From a virus: 32,604 nucleotides of DNA. Shown here piece by piece: positions 5,233-11,717 of this stretch. The stretch covers positions 1 to 32,604 of IMG/VR virus record IMGVR_UViG_3300036826_000353. One strand, 5' to 3'. The stretch's first letter is position 1. The number at the start of each line of letters is the position of its first letter. The notes beneath the pieces are model-generated. The model was not told the DNA's origin. It saw only the letters and a program-made list of their open reading frames with translations, and did no database searches. A program made the translations under genes and the position numbers.

Positions 5233-6240
5233 GTGACAATATCGAGGCTATCAGCTGTGCCTATAAACACTGAAGGTAACTTTCTCGTGGATGGTCTGAT
5301 ACCAGCAGCGGACCTTACCGTCCTATGGGGACCTCCAAAGTGCGGGAAGACGTTCTGGGCCATAGACCTGGCGATGCATGTCGCTTCTGGTCTAAGCTAT
5401 CGCGGGAGGAAGGTGAAGCAAGGCCCTGTTGTATACTGCTCCCTGGAGGGCAATCATGAGTTCGCTGCACGAGCACACGCAGCTGCTAATGTCCTATCCC
5501 TAAAGGATCCAGATTTCTTCTTATATCGCGATAGGCTGGTGTTTACCAAGCTATCTCAATCCCACGGTCTGACTGAGGAGATACGGAAGCTATCCATAAT
5601 CCCAGTATTGGTTGTGATAGATACCCTTAACAAGTCTCTGGATGGATCTGAGAACAGCGATGAGGACATGACGCACTACACACGGTGTGTCGAAGGTATC
5701 TTCCGAGAATTCGGATGCTCTGTGATGATCCTTCATCACTGCGGAAAGGCTGCAGATAAGCCAAGGGGACATACATCCCTCACAGGAACATGTGCTGCTC
5801 AGCTGAAGATGATGCGATCTGGGAAATCTACAAATCCTATGTTGGTGTCTACTATCATTGAGTTCATGAAAGACGGAGCTGAGGGTGCTGAGATGTTCAG
5901 CTGGATAAAGCAGACAACCGTAGGATATGCAGATGACGATACACCTATCCACACCTGCTACATCCAGGACGCCCCGCATCCGTCTGATGACGATGAGGTA
6001 ACATCTACATTTATGACCCCACAGACAAGGAAGGCTCGCTCTGTGCTGGAGAATCTGCTTGAACACAGCGTCGAAGATCGCGTTACCCTAACAGCATGGA
6101 AGACCGCATGCGAAGCTCATGGCATAAGCAGGACTAAGAACGGCTTTAAGAAGGCATGGGAAAGAGCCCTGGTTATGCTAAAAGAGAGTGGAGTGATACA
6201 CATAGAAGGCCAGTGGGTACGGCTTGGATCTGACAAGTAG
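5233..6240 (+). CDS. RepA-like replicative helicase (AAA_25/RecA-like ATPase)
   Basis: The 335-residue protein starts at GTG 5233; no in-frame Met occurs before residue 48, and GGGGGA lies upstream. Walker A is GPPKCGKT (33-40) and Walker B is PVLVVIDT (124-131). The motif ILHHCGK (166-172) followed by DKPRGHTSL is typical of RSF1010 RepA-like and phage AAA_25 ATPases, which form hexameric rings that unwind DNA with ATP. The C-terminal about 80 residues (KARSVLENLLEH to the end) look like a winged-helix tail, often used for DNA or partner binding. The gene follows the RHH-like gene and the iteron array, supporting a role in initiating phage DNA replication. No primase domain is present. Confidence 0.88.
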   Translation: MTISRLSAVPINTEGNFLVDGLIPAADLTVLWGPPKCGKTFWAIDLAMHVASGLSYRGRKVKQGPVVYCSLEGNHEFAARAHAAANVLSLKDPDFFLYRDRLVFTKLSQSHGLTEEIRKLSIIPVLVVIDTLNKSLDGSENSDEDMTHYTRCVEGIFREFGCSVMILHHCGKAADKPRGHTSLTGTCAAQLKMMRSGKSTNPMLVSTIIEFMKDGAEGAEMFSWIKQTTVGYADDDTPIHTCYIQDAPHPSDDDEVTSTFMTPQTRKARSVLENLLEHSVEDRVTLTAWKTACEAHGISRTKNGFKKAWERALVMLKESGVIHIEGQWVRLGSDK

Positions 6241-6256
6241 GATAGCAGATGTAAGA

Positions 6257-6265
6257 TGCCATAAT
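6257..6265 (+). promoter_or_regulatory. possible extended -10 promoter
   Basis: TGC followed by CATAAT, the same nine bases (TGCCATAAT) as in the strong promoter at 2127-2135. No -35 is seen at the right distance, so any activity would depend on the extended -10. Transcription would begin near 6272, just before the structured region. Confidence 0.35.
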
Positions 6266-6271
6266 TTGGCC

Positions 6272-6561
6272 ACATTCATGTGTCATATTGACACCCTGGC
6301 CCACTCGGGGGCCGCACTGGGCTGGGGGGGCCGAGCCTTTCCCCCTATGCCCGATAAAGCAATCCCGTCCATTTCAGGGGCGGGCTAGTATCGGAGTTGC
6401 TAGGCCCCCCAGCCCCCTGCTCCGATACGAGACGAGACCTGGAAACCCATAGTCGACTTGCACCAGGTCTCGTCCTTCCATCTTGGGGAGATGGACTATG
6501 CAGGGAACAATACAGGTCTGCAGTATAGCGAAGGGCTATGGCCTTAGGTCATGGCCCTTTT
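6272..6561 (+). ncRNA. candidate structured phage RNA or long 5' leader
   Basis: About 290 bases with no convincing ORF and strong complementarity. GGGCTGGGGGG (6319-6329) pairs with CCCCCCAGCCC (6405-6415). GTATCGGAG (6388-6396), located inside that loop, pairs with CTCCGATAC (6420-6428) outside it, an H-type pseudoknot arrangement. Inside the loop AGCAA/TTGCT encloses a CCCG..CGGG hairpin. GACGAGACCTGG (6431-6442) pairs perfectly with CCAGGTCTCGTC (6463-6474). It ends at a terminator-like hairpin (6532-6561). It could be a free small RNA or a regulatory leader of the gene at 6588. No known RNA family is recognised. Confidence 0.5.
6532..6561 (+). terminator. terminator-like hairpin ending the structured region
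   Basis: AGGGCTATG (6532-6540) pairs with CATGGCCCT (6550-6558; one G-T), with a nine-base loop, followed by TTTTC. It lies 26 bases before the ATG at 6588, so it could also act as an attenuator. Confidence 0.5.
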
Positions 6562-6587
6562 CTGCTGTGCAGACAGGAGTAGCGTGT

Positions 6588-6839
6588 ATGTCATGTCAGA
6601 CGGGGAAAGAACAGCAAGATGTAGTCAACCAAATAAGGGCTGTAGTTCAAGATGCCCTGGCAGAGCTAGGACCACTTCCCGTACGGGAAGTTTCATTGGC
6701 ACTTTCTATCCTAATGATCCACTCAATGCGGTCAGCTCATCCCGAGGCACAAGATAAGCAAATCTTACAAGCATTATTCAAGATGCTAAAATGGGTCTCA
6801 AGGAACGTGACGATAATCATGAGGACGGACATCAACTGA
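6588..6839 (+). CDS. hypothetical helical protein, 83 aa
   Basis: The start at ATG 6588 has AGGAG eight bases upstream; a longer frame from TTG 6483 would run through the terminator-like hairpin and is rejected. The product begins MSCQTGKEQQDVVNQIRAVV and is helical throughout, with a conserved-looking core (AELGPLPVREVSLALSILM). There is no membrane segment or catalytic motif. It is the first gene after the structured RNA region and may be controlled by it. Confidence 0.65.
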   Translation: MSCQTGKEQQDVVNQIRAVVQDALAELGPLPVREVSLALSILMIHSMRSAHPEAQDKQILQALFKMLKWVSRNVTIIMRTDIN

Positions 6840-6855
6840 TGACAGGGAGAGGGGA

Positions 6856-7131
6856 ATGGAGATTCCGATCTACATCGCCGACACTCCATGTATTGTCCGC
6901 ATCTATGATGCTGATGACCATATGGAGGTCTACGCCATCGACGATCCAAAGGGGGAACGTCGTCTAACAGTTTCGAGGGAACTTCTCGATGACATCACAG
7001 ACTACCTCAAAGACCTCGCAAAGGCCGTCACGGCTAGGGGTCATGATACGCAACTTCGAGAAGGGCTTCCCGAACCGAGCATGGGTCCTAGCGAGGCACC
7101 CGGAGCGGGTGACGCAATACCTGGCGAGTAG
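6856..7131 (+). CDS. hypothetical protein, 91 aa
   Basis: Start ATG at 6856 follows a very purine-rich GGGAGAGGGG. The N-terminus has strands (IPIYIADTPCIVRIYDAD), then a helix (SRELLDDITDYLKDLAKAV). The last about 25 residues are Pro/Gly/Glu-rich and overlap the next gene by 89 bp, so this tail may be tolerated rather than functional. No family recognised. Confidence 0.6.
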   Translation: MEIPIYIADTPCIVRIYDADDHMEVYAIDDPKGERRLTVSRELLDDITDYLKDLAKAVTARGHDTQLREGLPEPSMGPSEAPGAGDAIPGE

Positions 7132-7270
7132 TTACCCCAAGGGATATGTGGCAACTATTCCAGGTCCGCACCCCGATATAGTGAAGGCTGTCGGGGATAC
7201 GCCGGAAGATGCCTTCAGCACTATGTCACTCAAGGTAATGAGGAGAAGCTTCAATGTCAAACAGGAATGA
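7043..7270 (+). CDS. hypothetical protein, 75 aa
   Basis: ATG at 7043 is preceded by AGGGG; the longer frame from 6989 is less likely because its extra residues are Ser/Thr/Gln-rich shadow sequence. The product has aromatic and basic residues (RNFEKGFPNRAWVLARH) and a short helix near the C-terminus (PEDAFSTMSLKVMRR). It overlaps the genes on both sides. No function can be assigned. Confidence 0.55.
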   Translation: MIRNFEKGFPNRAWVLARHPERVTQYLASSYPKGYVATIPGPHPDIVKAVGDTPEDAFSTMSLKVMRRSFNVKQE

Positions 7271-7607
7271 CGAGGGCCTGGAGATCGACCTGGAGCAGGT
7301 TTTGAACAGAAAGAAGGTGATTGAGGCCCTGGAGTCTGGGAAGCATAAGCAGATAACGAACGCCTTTGGACACTGGTGGAACCCCAAATCTGCTGTATGC
7401 TGGGCCGGTCTATGTATGAGGGTTCTAGACTACAACAGCGAAGACTTCCCATTTAAGCATTTTCCATCTGATTGGATAGGGAGAAAGTTAGGCATCTCGC
7501 CACAGTTAGTGCATGATTTTGTGTATGAAAATGATTGCGGCTGTTCCTTCTGGCTGCTTGCGGAGGAGATGAAGCGCCTCCCACCTCCGATCAAGATGCC
7601 TGTGTGA
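7254..7607 (+). CDS. hypothetical protein, 117 aa
   Basis: Start ATG at 7254, with GAGGAGAAG upstream, inside the end of the previous gene. The product is rich in Trp and Cys (GHWWNPKSAVCWAG, YENDCGCSFWLLAEE). The segment SDWIGRKLGISPQLVHDF reads as a helix-turn-helix, so DNA binding is plausible. No HTH family can be named. It ends before the structured leader of the gene at 7707. Confidence 0.65.
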   Translation: MSNRNDEGLEIDLEQVLNRKKVIEALESGKHKQITNAFGHWWNPKSAVCWAGLCMRVLDYNSEDFPFKHFPSDWIGRKLGISPQLVHDFVYENDCGCSFWLLAEEMKRLPPPIKMPV

Positions 7608-7630
7608 AACCCACTCTCTCACACAGGATA

Positions 7631-7690
7631 GGGAGGCTGGCTCCCCTCGTCCCGCAAGGAGTCAGTCTCCCGCCCCTTCACCGCGGGACG
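7631..7690 (+). other. pseudoknot-compatible leader before the gene at 7707
   Basis: A 14-base helix GGGAGGCTGGCTCC (7631-7644) with GGAGTCAGTCTCCC (7658-7671), fully paired if G-U pairs are counted, interleaves with CGTCCCGC (7648-7655) and GCGGGACG (7683-7690). The second helix ends just before the AAGGAG ribosome site of the next gene, so folding could control its translation. Confidence 0.5.
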
Positions 7691-7706
7691 TTAAGGAGTA
7701 TGTCGC

Positions 7707-7943
7707 ATGGCCGAAGAAGACGACGATGCCCAGCTGTCTCCGCAGGACATCGAGAAGTTGAAGACTGTGAGCAAGTATATCTCCCAGTCCCTTGCCCTTC
7801 TCAACGATATCCCTGAGGATGTCAGGGAGACGTGCGGTGAGCTGGATGATGCCATCTCCAAGCTGGAGGAGGCCGACGATCTGATTGGCACGTATATGCC
7901 GTCGGCCGAGGCTTCGGCCTCCGCGGACGACGACGGGGCCTAG
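7707..7943 (+). CDS. acidic helical protein, 78 aa
   Basis: Start ATG at 7707, with AAGGAG eight bases upstream. The product is strongly acidic (MAEEDDDAQLSPQDIEKLK ... ADDDGA) and helical with heptad-like leucine spacing, giving a likely small coiled-coil protein with a disordered acidic tail. Acidic phage proteins of this size can mimic DNA or bind host enzymes, but nothing specific is seen. The structured leader upstream suggests controlled translation. Confidence 0.7.
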   Translation: MAEEDDDAQLSPQDIEKLKTVSKYISQSLALLNDIPEDVRETCGELDDAISKLEEADDLIGTYMPSAEASASADDDGA

Positions 7944-7963
7944 CTCCGCGCCAATCAACGCCG

Positions 7964-8039
7964 CGTGAGGCGTGGCGTCGTTTCTCCCCGCCCTGGTGGT
8001 TCGGGTGTGGGGAGGACAAATCGGCCGCCACGCCTCACG
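7964..8039. other. long inverted repeat after the acidic gene
   Basis: CGTGAGGCGTGGCG (7964-7977) is perfectly complementary to CGCCACGCCTCACG (8026-8039), with an inner CTCCCC/GGGGAG stem (7984-7989 with 8009-8014). It fills almost the whole intergenic gap. There is no T-run; it may act as a structured RNA or mRNA barrier. Confidence 0.6.
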
Positions 8040-8119
8040 TAATGGAGCCTCCGCACACGGATAATAAAACGGCCAAGGTCGGGCCCGTCTGCCACCAATC
8101 AAGAGCTTGGAGAGATGGC

Positions 8120-8347
8120 GTGAGTAAGCTGTCATGGATAAAGCCCGAGCCGAAGGGTTTTAGGGATATATATTGGTGTCCCTATATGAATGAACCTGTT
8201 GTGTTGAAGTATAGGAATGGAACTAATGATAAATACTGTGAATTATGCGATAGTGGGTTAGATCATCACATCTTTATATGCCATATCAATCCTCATACCG
8301 AGAATGAAGATGGCAACCTCATGGAGAGAGTGCATGAAGAAAGCTAA
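8120..8347 (+). CDS. hypothetical Cys-containing protein, 75 aa
   Basis: The GTG at 8120 has GGAGAG five bases upstream and is preferred; an ATG at 8042 would give 101 residues but start against the inverted repeat. The product has CPY near residue 20, CELC near 40 and FICHINPH, a set of Cys and His that could bind zinc. The middle of the gene is noticeably more AT-rich than its neighbours (8160-8300), hinting at separate acquisition. Function unknown. Confidence 0.55.
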   Translation: MSKLSWIKPEPKGFRDIYWCPYMNEPVVLKYRNGTNDKYCELCDSGLDHHIFICHINPHTENEDGNLMERVHEES

Positions 8348-8483
8348 GGTAATCATAGCCACTATCATCGCCCTGACTATCCTTCCTGGAGAAGGGGATC
8401 GCTTTGAACAGCGGGGCGAGTGCTGTGTCTATAAGGGCAAGGACCAGGCCTGCGTTCCATGTAGGCCAACAAGGGAGAGTTAG
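8334..8483 (+). CDS. tiny secreted or membrane-anchored Cys-rich protein, 49 aa
   Basis: ATG at 8334 with GGAGAG upstream, overlapping the previous gene by 14 bp. The product starts MKKAKVIIATIIALTILPG, a classic signal-peptide or signal-anchor form (KK then a hydrophobic run). A short mature part follows with CC and CVPC cysteines. This suggests a small periplasmic or envelope peptide with disulfides. No family recognised. Confidence 0.6.
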   Translation: MKKAKVIIATIIALTILPGEGDRFEQRGECCVYKGKDQACVPCRPTRES

Positions 8484-8485
8484 CT

Positions 8486-8656
8486 ATGAGGATCAAGGGA
8501 ATTCAGCTGAACCTCACACTGATCGAGTTTGAGCAGCTGAAGAAGAAACTCACTGGCGATGCCAGGATGACGTCTATCATGGTAAAGATGGAGGCCATCC
8601 AGGCGAGGCTCGATGTCGCTAATAAGTTCCTGGAGCGACACACGGAGACAGGATGA
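8486..8656 (+). CDS. small helical protein, 56 aa
   Basis: ATG at 8486, two bases after the preceding stop, with GGGAGAG upstream. The product (MRIKGIQLNLTLIEFEQLKK...) has a strand then two helices with basic residues, compatible with a mini DNA-binding or coiled-coil unit. It ends in an ATGA overlap with the next gene (8653-8656). Confidence 0.6.
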   Translation: MRIKGIQLNLTLIEFEQLKKKLTGDARMTSIMVKMEAIQARLDVANKFLERHTETG

Positions 8657-8859
8657 AAGTCCCCTCTGGATCAACAGTTATCTGGGTTATGCCACCATAT
8701 CATCTGCGCATAGTCCAGTACCTCCTGGCCCAGCGCCTGGATAGCGTGACATGCTTCTGCTGGAAGAAGGGTGTGTGCTATATCATGCTGCCTCCAGGCG
8801 TTGACCAGGATAGGATGAAGGCGAAGCTCCATGGAGTAGAGTGGTTCGAGGAGAGATGA
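8653..8859 (+). CDS. hypothetical protein, 68 aa
   Basis: Starts in an ATGA overlap with the preceding gene. The sequence (MKVPSGSTVIWVMPPYHLR) alternates strands and short helices and contains the cysteines CFCW and CYIM. The pattern is compact and globular, without a membrane segment. Unknown family. Confidence 0.6.
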   Translation: MKVPSGSTVIWVMPPYHLRIVQYLLAQRLDSVTCFCWKKGVCYIMLPPGVDQDRMKAKLHGVEWFEER

Positions 8860-9071
8860 CATACATCTTTGGTCCCCGCAGGTTTCCAGACTGCGGGGAC
8901 TGCTGGCTGAGTGAAGGTCAGTGGTGGTGCGTAATGAACTGTGGAAAAGCGGAGACAGGAGATGGTAATGACCTGGTGGATGAAGCAGGGCCTAACTGCG
9001 GACATGCTCGGACTGCTGCCAGACATGATAAGCGAAGACGACCCAAGGCCAGCAAAGGAGCAGTTCGATAG
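8856..9071 (+). CDS. possible small Cys-rich protein, 71 aa
   Basis: ATG at 8856 overlaps the previous stop (ATGA), with GAGGAGAG upstream. The first 35 residues contain CGDC and WWCVMNC, a possible zinc site. The second half overlaps the next gene by 104 bp and is a basic shadow-like tail (KRRRPKASKGAV). It may be a real short gene with a long overlap, or only the 5' part may be meaningful. Confidence 0.4.
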   Translation: MTYIFGPRRFPDCGDCWLSEGQWWCVMNCGKAETGDGNDLVDEAGPNCGHARTAARHDKRRRPKASKGAVR

Positions 9072-9276
9072 CAACTATCAGCATGGAGGTGGATGGGTTG
9101 CTATGCCTAGGTTCTCGTTCGATCCTTCATCAAAGGCTATAAGATATCCAGGTGATCCACCCATGAGGCATATAGCACATACTCATCTGAGGGATGAGTG
9201 GATCCTGATATATCCCCATGCCTGGGTATGTATCGTGCAGCCAGATGGATCATTTGAAGTAGCGAGGATGGACTGA
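8968..9276 (+). CDS. hypothetical protein, 102 aa
   Basis: ATG at 8968 has AGGAG six bases upstream and is preferred over 8941 and 8962. The N-terminus is helical (MTWWMKQGLTADMLGLL), and the C-terminal half is beta-rich with aromatic residues (RDEWILIYPHAWVCIVQ). No catalytic motif is seen. It overlaps the next gene in TGATG. Confidence 0.65.
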   Translation: MTWWMKQGLTADMLGLLPDMISEDDPRPAKEQFDSNYQHGGGWVAMPRFSFDPSSKAIRYPGDPPMRHIAHTHLRDEWILIYPHAWVCIVQPDGSFEVARMD

Positions 9277-9455
9277 TGGCGCAGGAATTCAGAGTCATGC
9301 TGGACGTACCGTCTGACGTATCGCTCAAGGAGATGTGTGAGTACATCTCCGACGCCGTGAAGACACACAAGGGAGGGCTATCCCCAGACTATCCTATCTG
9401 GCACCTTGCACCGGAGTCAGTCATAGTCAAGGTAGTGCTAAAGAGACGTACGTAA
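9276..9455 (+). CDS. hypothetical protein, 59 aa
   Basis: Begins at ATG 9276 in a TGATG overlap with the previous gene. MAQEFRVMLDVPSDVSLKE suggests a strand followed by a helix (MCEYISDAVKTHKG), then a final strand (ESVIVKVVLKRR). The compact beta-alpha-beta layout is common among small phage accessory proteins. Unknown role. Confidence 0.6.
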   Translation: MAQEFRVMLDVPSDVSLKEMCEYISDAVKTHKGGLSPDYPIWHLAPESVIVKVVLKRRT

Positions 9456-9468
9456 ACGAGGCGACACC

Positions 9469-10008
9469 ATGTCCTATCCAGTCCCAGCCCCTTCGCATCT
9501 GCTCTTCATCGACGCATTCGAGCAGTTCACGCATGAGAGGCAGAAGCAGATTAACCAGGTAAGGGATCTGCATCGTCCCTATGAGATTGTCCGAGTATGC
9601 TTGGAGAAGTTCAAGCTACCGAATGACATAAAGATGAAGCTGGTCGAAGAAGGCATTGATGTTAGCATAGTCATAGGACCGGATGATCCGAAGGGGTACT
9701 TCGATCCCCTTATTACAGCCATCGGCGAAGATCTAAGGATCGCTGGACTTCACCCTGATGGACAACCTGCAATGTATGAGACTACAGGGGCATGGATTTC
9801 ATACTGGAGGTTGAGGTCTACAGATCAAATCAATCCGCCTACTATCACTATCTTAGTACAGTCGCCATTAGGAGGAACCAGGTACATCAAGATAACCAGG
9901 TGGGAGGAGACTAAAACATACAAAGCATACTGCTCGAAGTATGAGTGGCTAGACGAGCCACATGGAGAGGAGTCAAGGGACAATGAAGACGAACAGACGC
10001 CATTCTAA
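9469..10008 (+). CDS. hypothetical protein, 179 aa
   Basis: Start ATG at 9469 after GAGGCGACACC. The N-terminal about 70 residues are helical and charged (FEQFTHERQKQINQVRDL); the C-terminal part is beta-rich (WISYWRLRSTDQ, TITILVQSPLGG) and ends in an acidic tail. No known motif or cysteine cluster. It is one of the larger unassigned early proteins, and its last 26 bp overlap the HTH-like gene at 9983. Confidence 0.7.
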   Translation: MSYPVPAPSHLLFIDAFEQFTHERQKQINQVRDLHRPYEIVRVCLEKFKLPNDIKMKLVEEGIDVSIVIGPDDPKGYFDPLITAIGEDLRIAGLHPDGQPAMYETTGAWISYWRLRSTDQINPPTITILVQSPLGGTRYIKITRWEETKTYKAYCSKYEWLDEPHGEESRDNEDEQTPF

Positions 10009-10237
10009 GCCTGCCAGAGATGATGCCGTGGATGATATTAGGAAGACGGTATGCAACCTGGGTCTCAGCAATGCTGAGATATACCACAACACGTACCTCA
10101 GCCGCGGCACTATTCAGAAGCTACTCGAAGCCAGGGTAGGCAAGCCAAGGACCCGCTATCCATCTCATATGACCCTGAAAGGGGTAGCGGCTGCCGCCGG
10201 CTTCGAGTATCGTCTCGTCAGAAGGGATGAGGACTAA
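9983..10237 (+). CDS. HTH-like DNA-binding protein, 84 aa
   Basis: ATG at 9983 with AAGGGA upstream; an in-frame ATG at 9962 is less well supported. After a basic N-terminus, the segment SNAEIYHNTYLSRGTIQKLL has the helix-turn-helix form of Cro/CI-type regulators, in which the second helix contacts DNA. A basic arm follows (GKPRTRYPSHMTL) and then GVAAAAGFEYRLV. It is a likely transcriptional regulator; possible targets are the palindromic promoters at 2107 or 10615. That link is inference. Confidence 0.7.
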   Translation: MKTNRRHSKPARDDAVDDIRKTVCNLGLSNAEIYHNTYLSRGTIQKLLEARVGKPRTRYPSHMTLKGVAAAAGFEYRLVRRDED

Positions 10238-10560
10238 TGGCGGAGAAGGAGCCAAAGGACCTTATCCTCGCTAGACGAGGATATGAGGCGTTCTGGAATG
10301 AGCAGCCTCAGATATGGTTCGATCAACTATCTCATGACTATATCATGAGGTGGGTTCGAGTAGCCAGGGCGATTATGGAGGAGGTGTCCAGGAGCTCTGC
10401 AGATAAGATGAAGTCGCTTGAAGACGCTCATGCTGTCTTAGCTTCAGTCCCAAGGCGTAAGAACGGACGACTAAACATGACGGATCTGTCTGAGCAGGAG
10501 AAGAGAAAGGTCCAGTCAGCGAAACACTATATCAGCTATCATAAAAGGAGGCATGGATGA
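10237..10560 (+). CDS. hypothetical helical protein, 107 aa
   Basis: Begins in a TAATG overlap with the HTH gene. The product is helical and aromatic in its first half (GYEAFWNEQPQIWFDQL, DYIMRWVRVARAIMEEV) and very basic at the end (HYISYHKRRHG). No family is recognised. It is the last gene before the promoter at 10615. Confidence 0.65.
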   Translation: MAEKEPKDLILARRGYEAFWNEQPQIWFDQLSHDYIMRWVRVARAIMEEVSRSSADKMKSLEDAHAVLASVPRRKNGRLNMTDLSEQEKRKVQSAKHYISYHKRRHG

Positions 10561-10614
10561 GAGGACCATAGCAAGAGACTAAGTCCGACAAATTTGCGGA
10601 CTGCGATTAGGACT

Positions 10615-10643
10615 TTGACGCGGGCACATAATCGTGCCAATAT
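10615..10643 (+). promoter_or_regulatory. sigma70 promoter with an inverted repeat in the spacer
   Basis: TTGACG (10615-10620), a 17-bp spacer, extended TGC and CAATAT (10638-10643). GGCAC (10623-10627) and GTGCC (10634-10638) form an inverted repeat inside the spacer, sharing half-sites with the operator at 2126-2140. The leader to the gene at 10720 contains a GCCC/GGGC hairpin (10656-10669) and a GGACC/GGTCC hairpin (10682-10695). Confidence 0.6.
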
Positions 10644-10719
10644 GCGGCCTTCCATGCCCGTACATGGGCGAACCTAGGGGCGGACCTGAGGGTCCCCTTG
10701 ACAAGGAGCACGTCAACTT

Positions 10720-11088
10720 ATGCAGCTTAATAAAGTAGTCGCAACCCGTGGCACTAATGAGCCGCCTGTAGAGGTCGAGATTGAACTGGCGGACAATCTG
10801 CAGGAGCTCATTGGACAGTTCGGTGATGAGGTTGTCTTCAGCCACGCTAAGCGCTCGGTTATCATCGCCCTTCAGGGCTACATGCGGTCCCTCATGGACC
10901 AAGGGAGGGAGAAGGGTCAGTCGGCGGCTGAGATTGCATCGAGTATCACAGAGGCTGTCAGGACCTGGAAGCCCAGTCAGAAGAAGGCTCCTCGGTCGGC
11001 TTCGGAGAAGGCCAGGGATCTGCTGTCCAGGCTATCTCCGGCGGAGCGGGCTGCGCTGTTCAAGGAGTATCGCAGCAAGGTAGCCTGA
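10720..11088 (+). CDS. conserved-type phage early protein, 122 aa, function unknown
   Basis: First gene of the replication transcription unit; AAGGAG lies 11 bases upstream of the ATG. The N-terminal part is beta-rich and acidic, the middle contains FGDEVVFSHAKRSVIIALQ, and after a basic linker (PSQKKAPRSASEKARD) comes the C-terminal helix SRLSPAERAALFKEY. I have an impression of similarly arranged unassigned phage proteins that end in a LSPEER-type helix, but cannot name a family. The position suggests replication or recombination support. Confidence 0.75.
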   Translation: MQLNKVVATRGTNEPPVEVEIELADNLQELIGQFGDEVVFSHAKRSVIIALQGYMRSLMDQGREKGQSAAEIASSITEAVRTWKPSQKKAPRSASEKARDLLSRLSPAERAALFKEYRSKVA

Positions 11089-11096
11089 TCTGGGAT

Positions 11097-11174
11097 CAGC
11101 CTAGCTCGTCGATCCCCGCCGGACGGTCAGCTAGGCTGTAGGTGGAGGGAGGTTGTCACCTATCCTCCCTCCAC
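11097..11174 (+). other. two perfect tandem hairpins
   Basis: CAGCCTAGCT (11097-11106) pairs with AGCTAGGCTG (11129-11138), and GTGGAGGGAGG (11142-11152) with CCTCCCTCCAC (11164-11174). Both stems are perfect, 10 and 11 bp. They fill the gap before the gene at 11202; there is no T-run. Confidence 0.6.
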
Positions 11175-11201
11175 TGCTATCTGTAGACAAAGGAGATACG
11201 T

Positions 11202-11546
11202 ATGCAACCTCAGACGATAATTCCAAGCTGTCCCGAGTTGACTCTGACTAGCATCAAGCAGCATATGTCTGTCCGTATCTTGGAGGCCGACAAGGGTGGC
11301 TTCATCGTGGTATTCGAGGGACACGGCATCGCAGCAAAGAGTTCATGGGAAGAGGTGCTGGGTGCCATCGAGGAAGCCGGCTTCGAGCACATGGGGCTGG
11401 AGAAGCCAGAGCCCCTTCCCTCGATCATGAGGCCGCAGGAGAGGTCCATGCCGGATAAGGCGCTAGAGATGGTGCACTCCTTCATAGGCATGGTTGCCAT
11501 CCTTGGTGCGGCTACCGCAGCCCTCTTCGCAGTTCAGCTATCCTAA
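11202..11546 (+). CDS. hypothetical membrane-anchored protein, 114 aa
   Basis: Start ATG at 11202, with AAAGGAG upstream. The first about 65 residues form a small alpha/beta domain (HMSVRILEADKGGFIVVFEG, then a helix). After a proline-rich linker, the C-terminus is one hydrophobic segment (SFIGMVAILGAATAALFAV), giving a tail-anchored protein facing the cytoplasm. A role at the membrane during takeover or replication is possible. Family unknown. It stands alone between two structured intergenic regions. Confidence 0.7.
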   Translation: MQPQTIIPSCPELTLTSIKQHMSVRILEADKGGFIVVFEGHGIAAKSSWEEVLGAIEEAGFEHMGLEKPEPLPSIMRPQERSMPDKALEMVHSFIGMVAILGAATAALFAVQLS

Positions 11547-11694
11547 CCGACTCCCCGGTTAGGTAGAGGGGGGATAGTCCCTTGACTCCCCTCTGCCTGG
11601 GTGTGGCTCCCATGTGTCAGCTGTCGGCCTACATGGCAGAAGGGAATACACAGAAGTGATGTGGACCTCTCCTAGAACCACATCCACCACACCC
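11542..11694 (+). other. structured intergenic region, multibranch-compatible
   Basis: CCTAACC/GGTTAGG (11542-11548 with 11557-11563) includes the preceding stop codon. AGAGGGG/CCCCTCT (11565-11571 with 11588-11594) follows. Then GGGTGTGG (11599-11606) pairs with CCACACCC (11687-11694), enclosing CCATGT/ACATGG (11610-11615 with 11631-11636) and GATGTGG/CCACATC (11658-11664 with 11678-11684). This set of helices is consistent with a three-way junction. It precedes the exonuclease gene. Confidence 0.5.
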
Positions 11695-11717
11695 TTCTTT
11701 CACGCAAAGGATACAGA

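Noticed and set aside
6288-6293. TTGACA as a promoter -35
   Set aside because: No acceptable -10 lies 15-19 bp downstream; the sequence there is GC-rich.
6483-6587. TTG-started extension of the gene at 6588
   Set aside because: It would run through the terminator-like hairpin, and ATG 6588 has AGGAG at the right distance.
10698-10703. TTGACA just before the gene at 10720
   Set aside because: It overlaps the ribosome site and has no -10 at the right distance.
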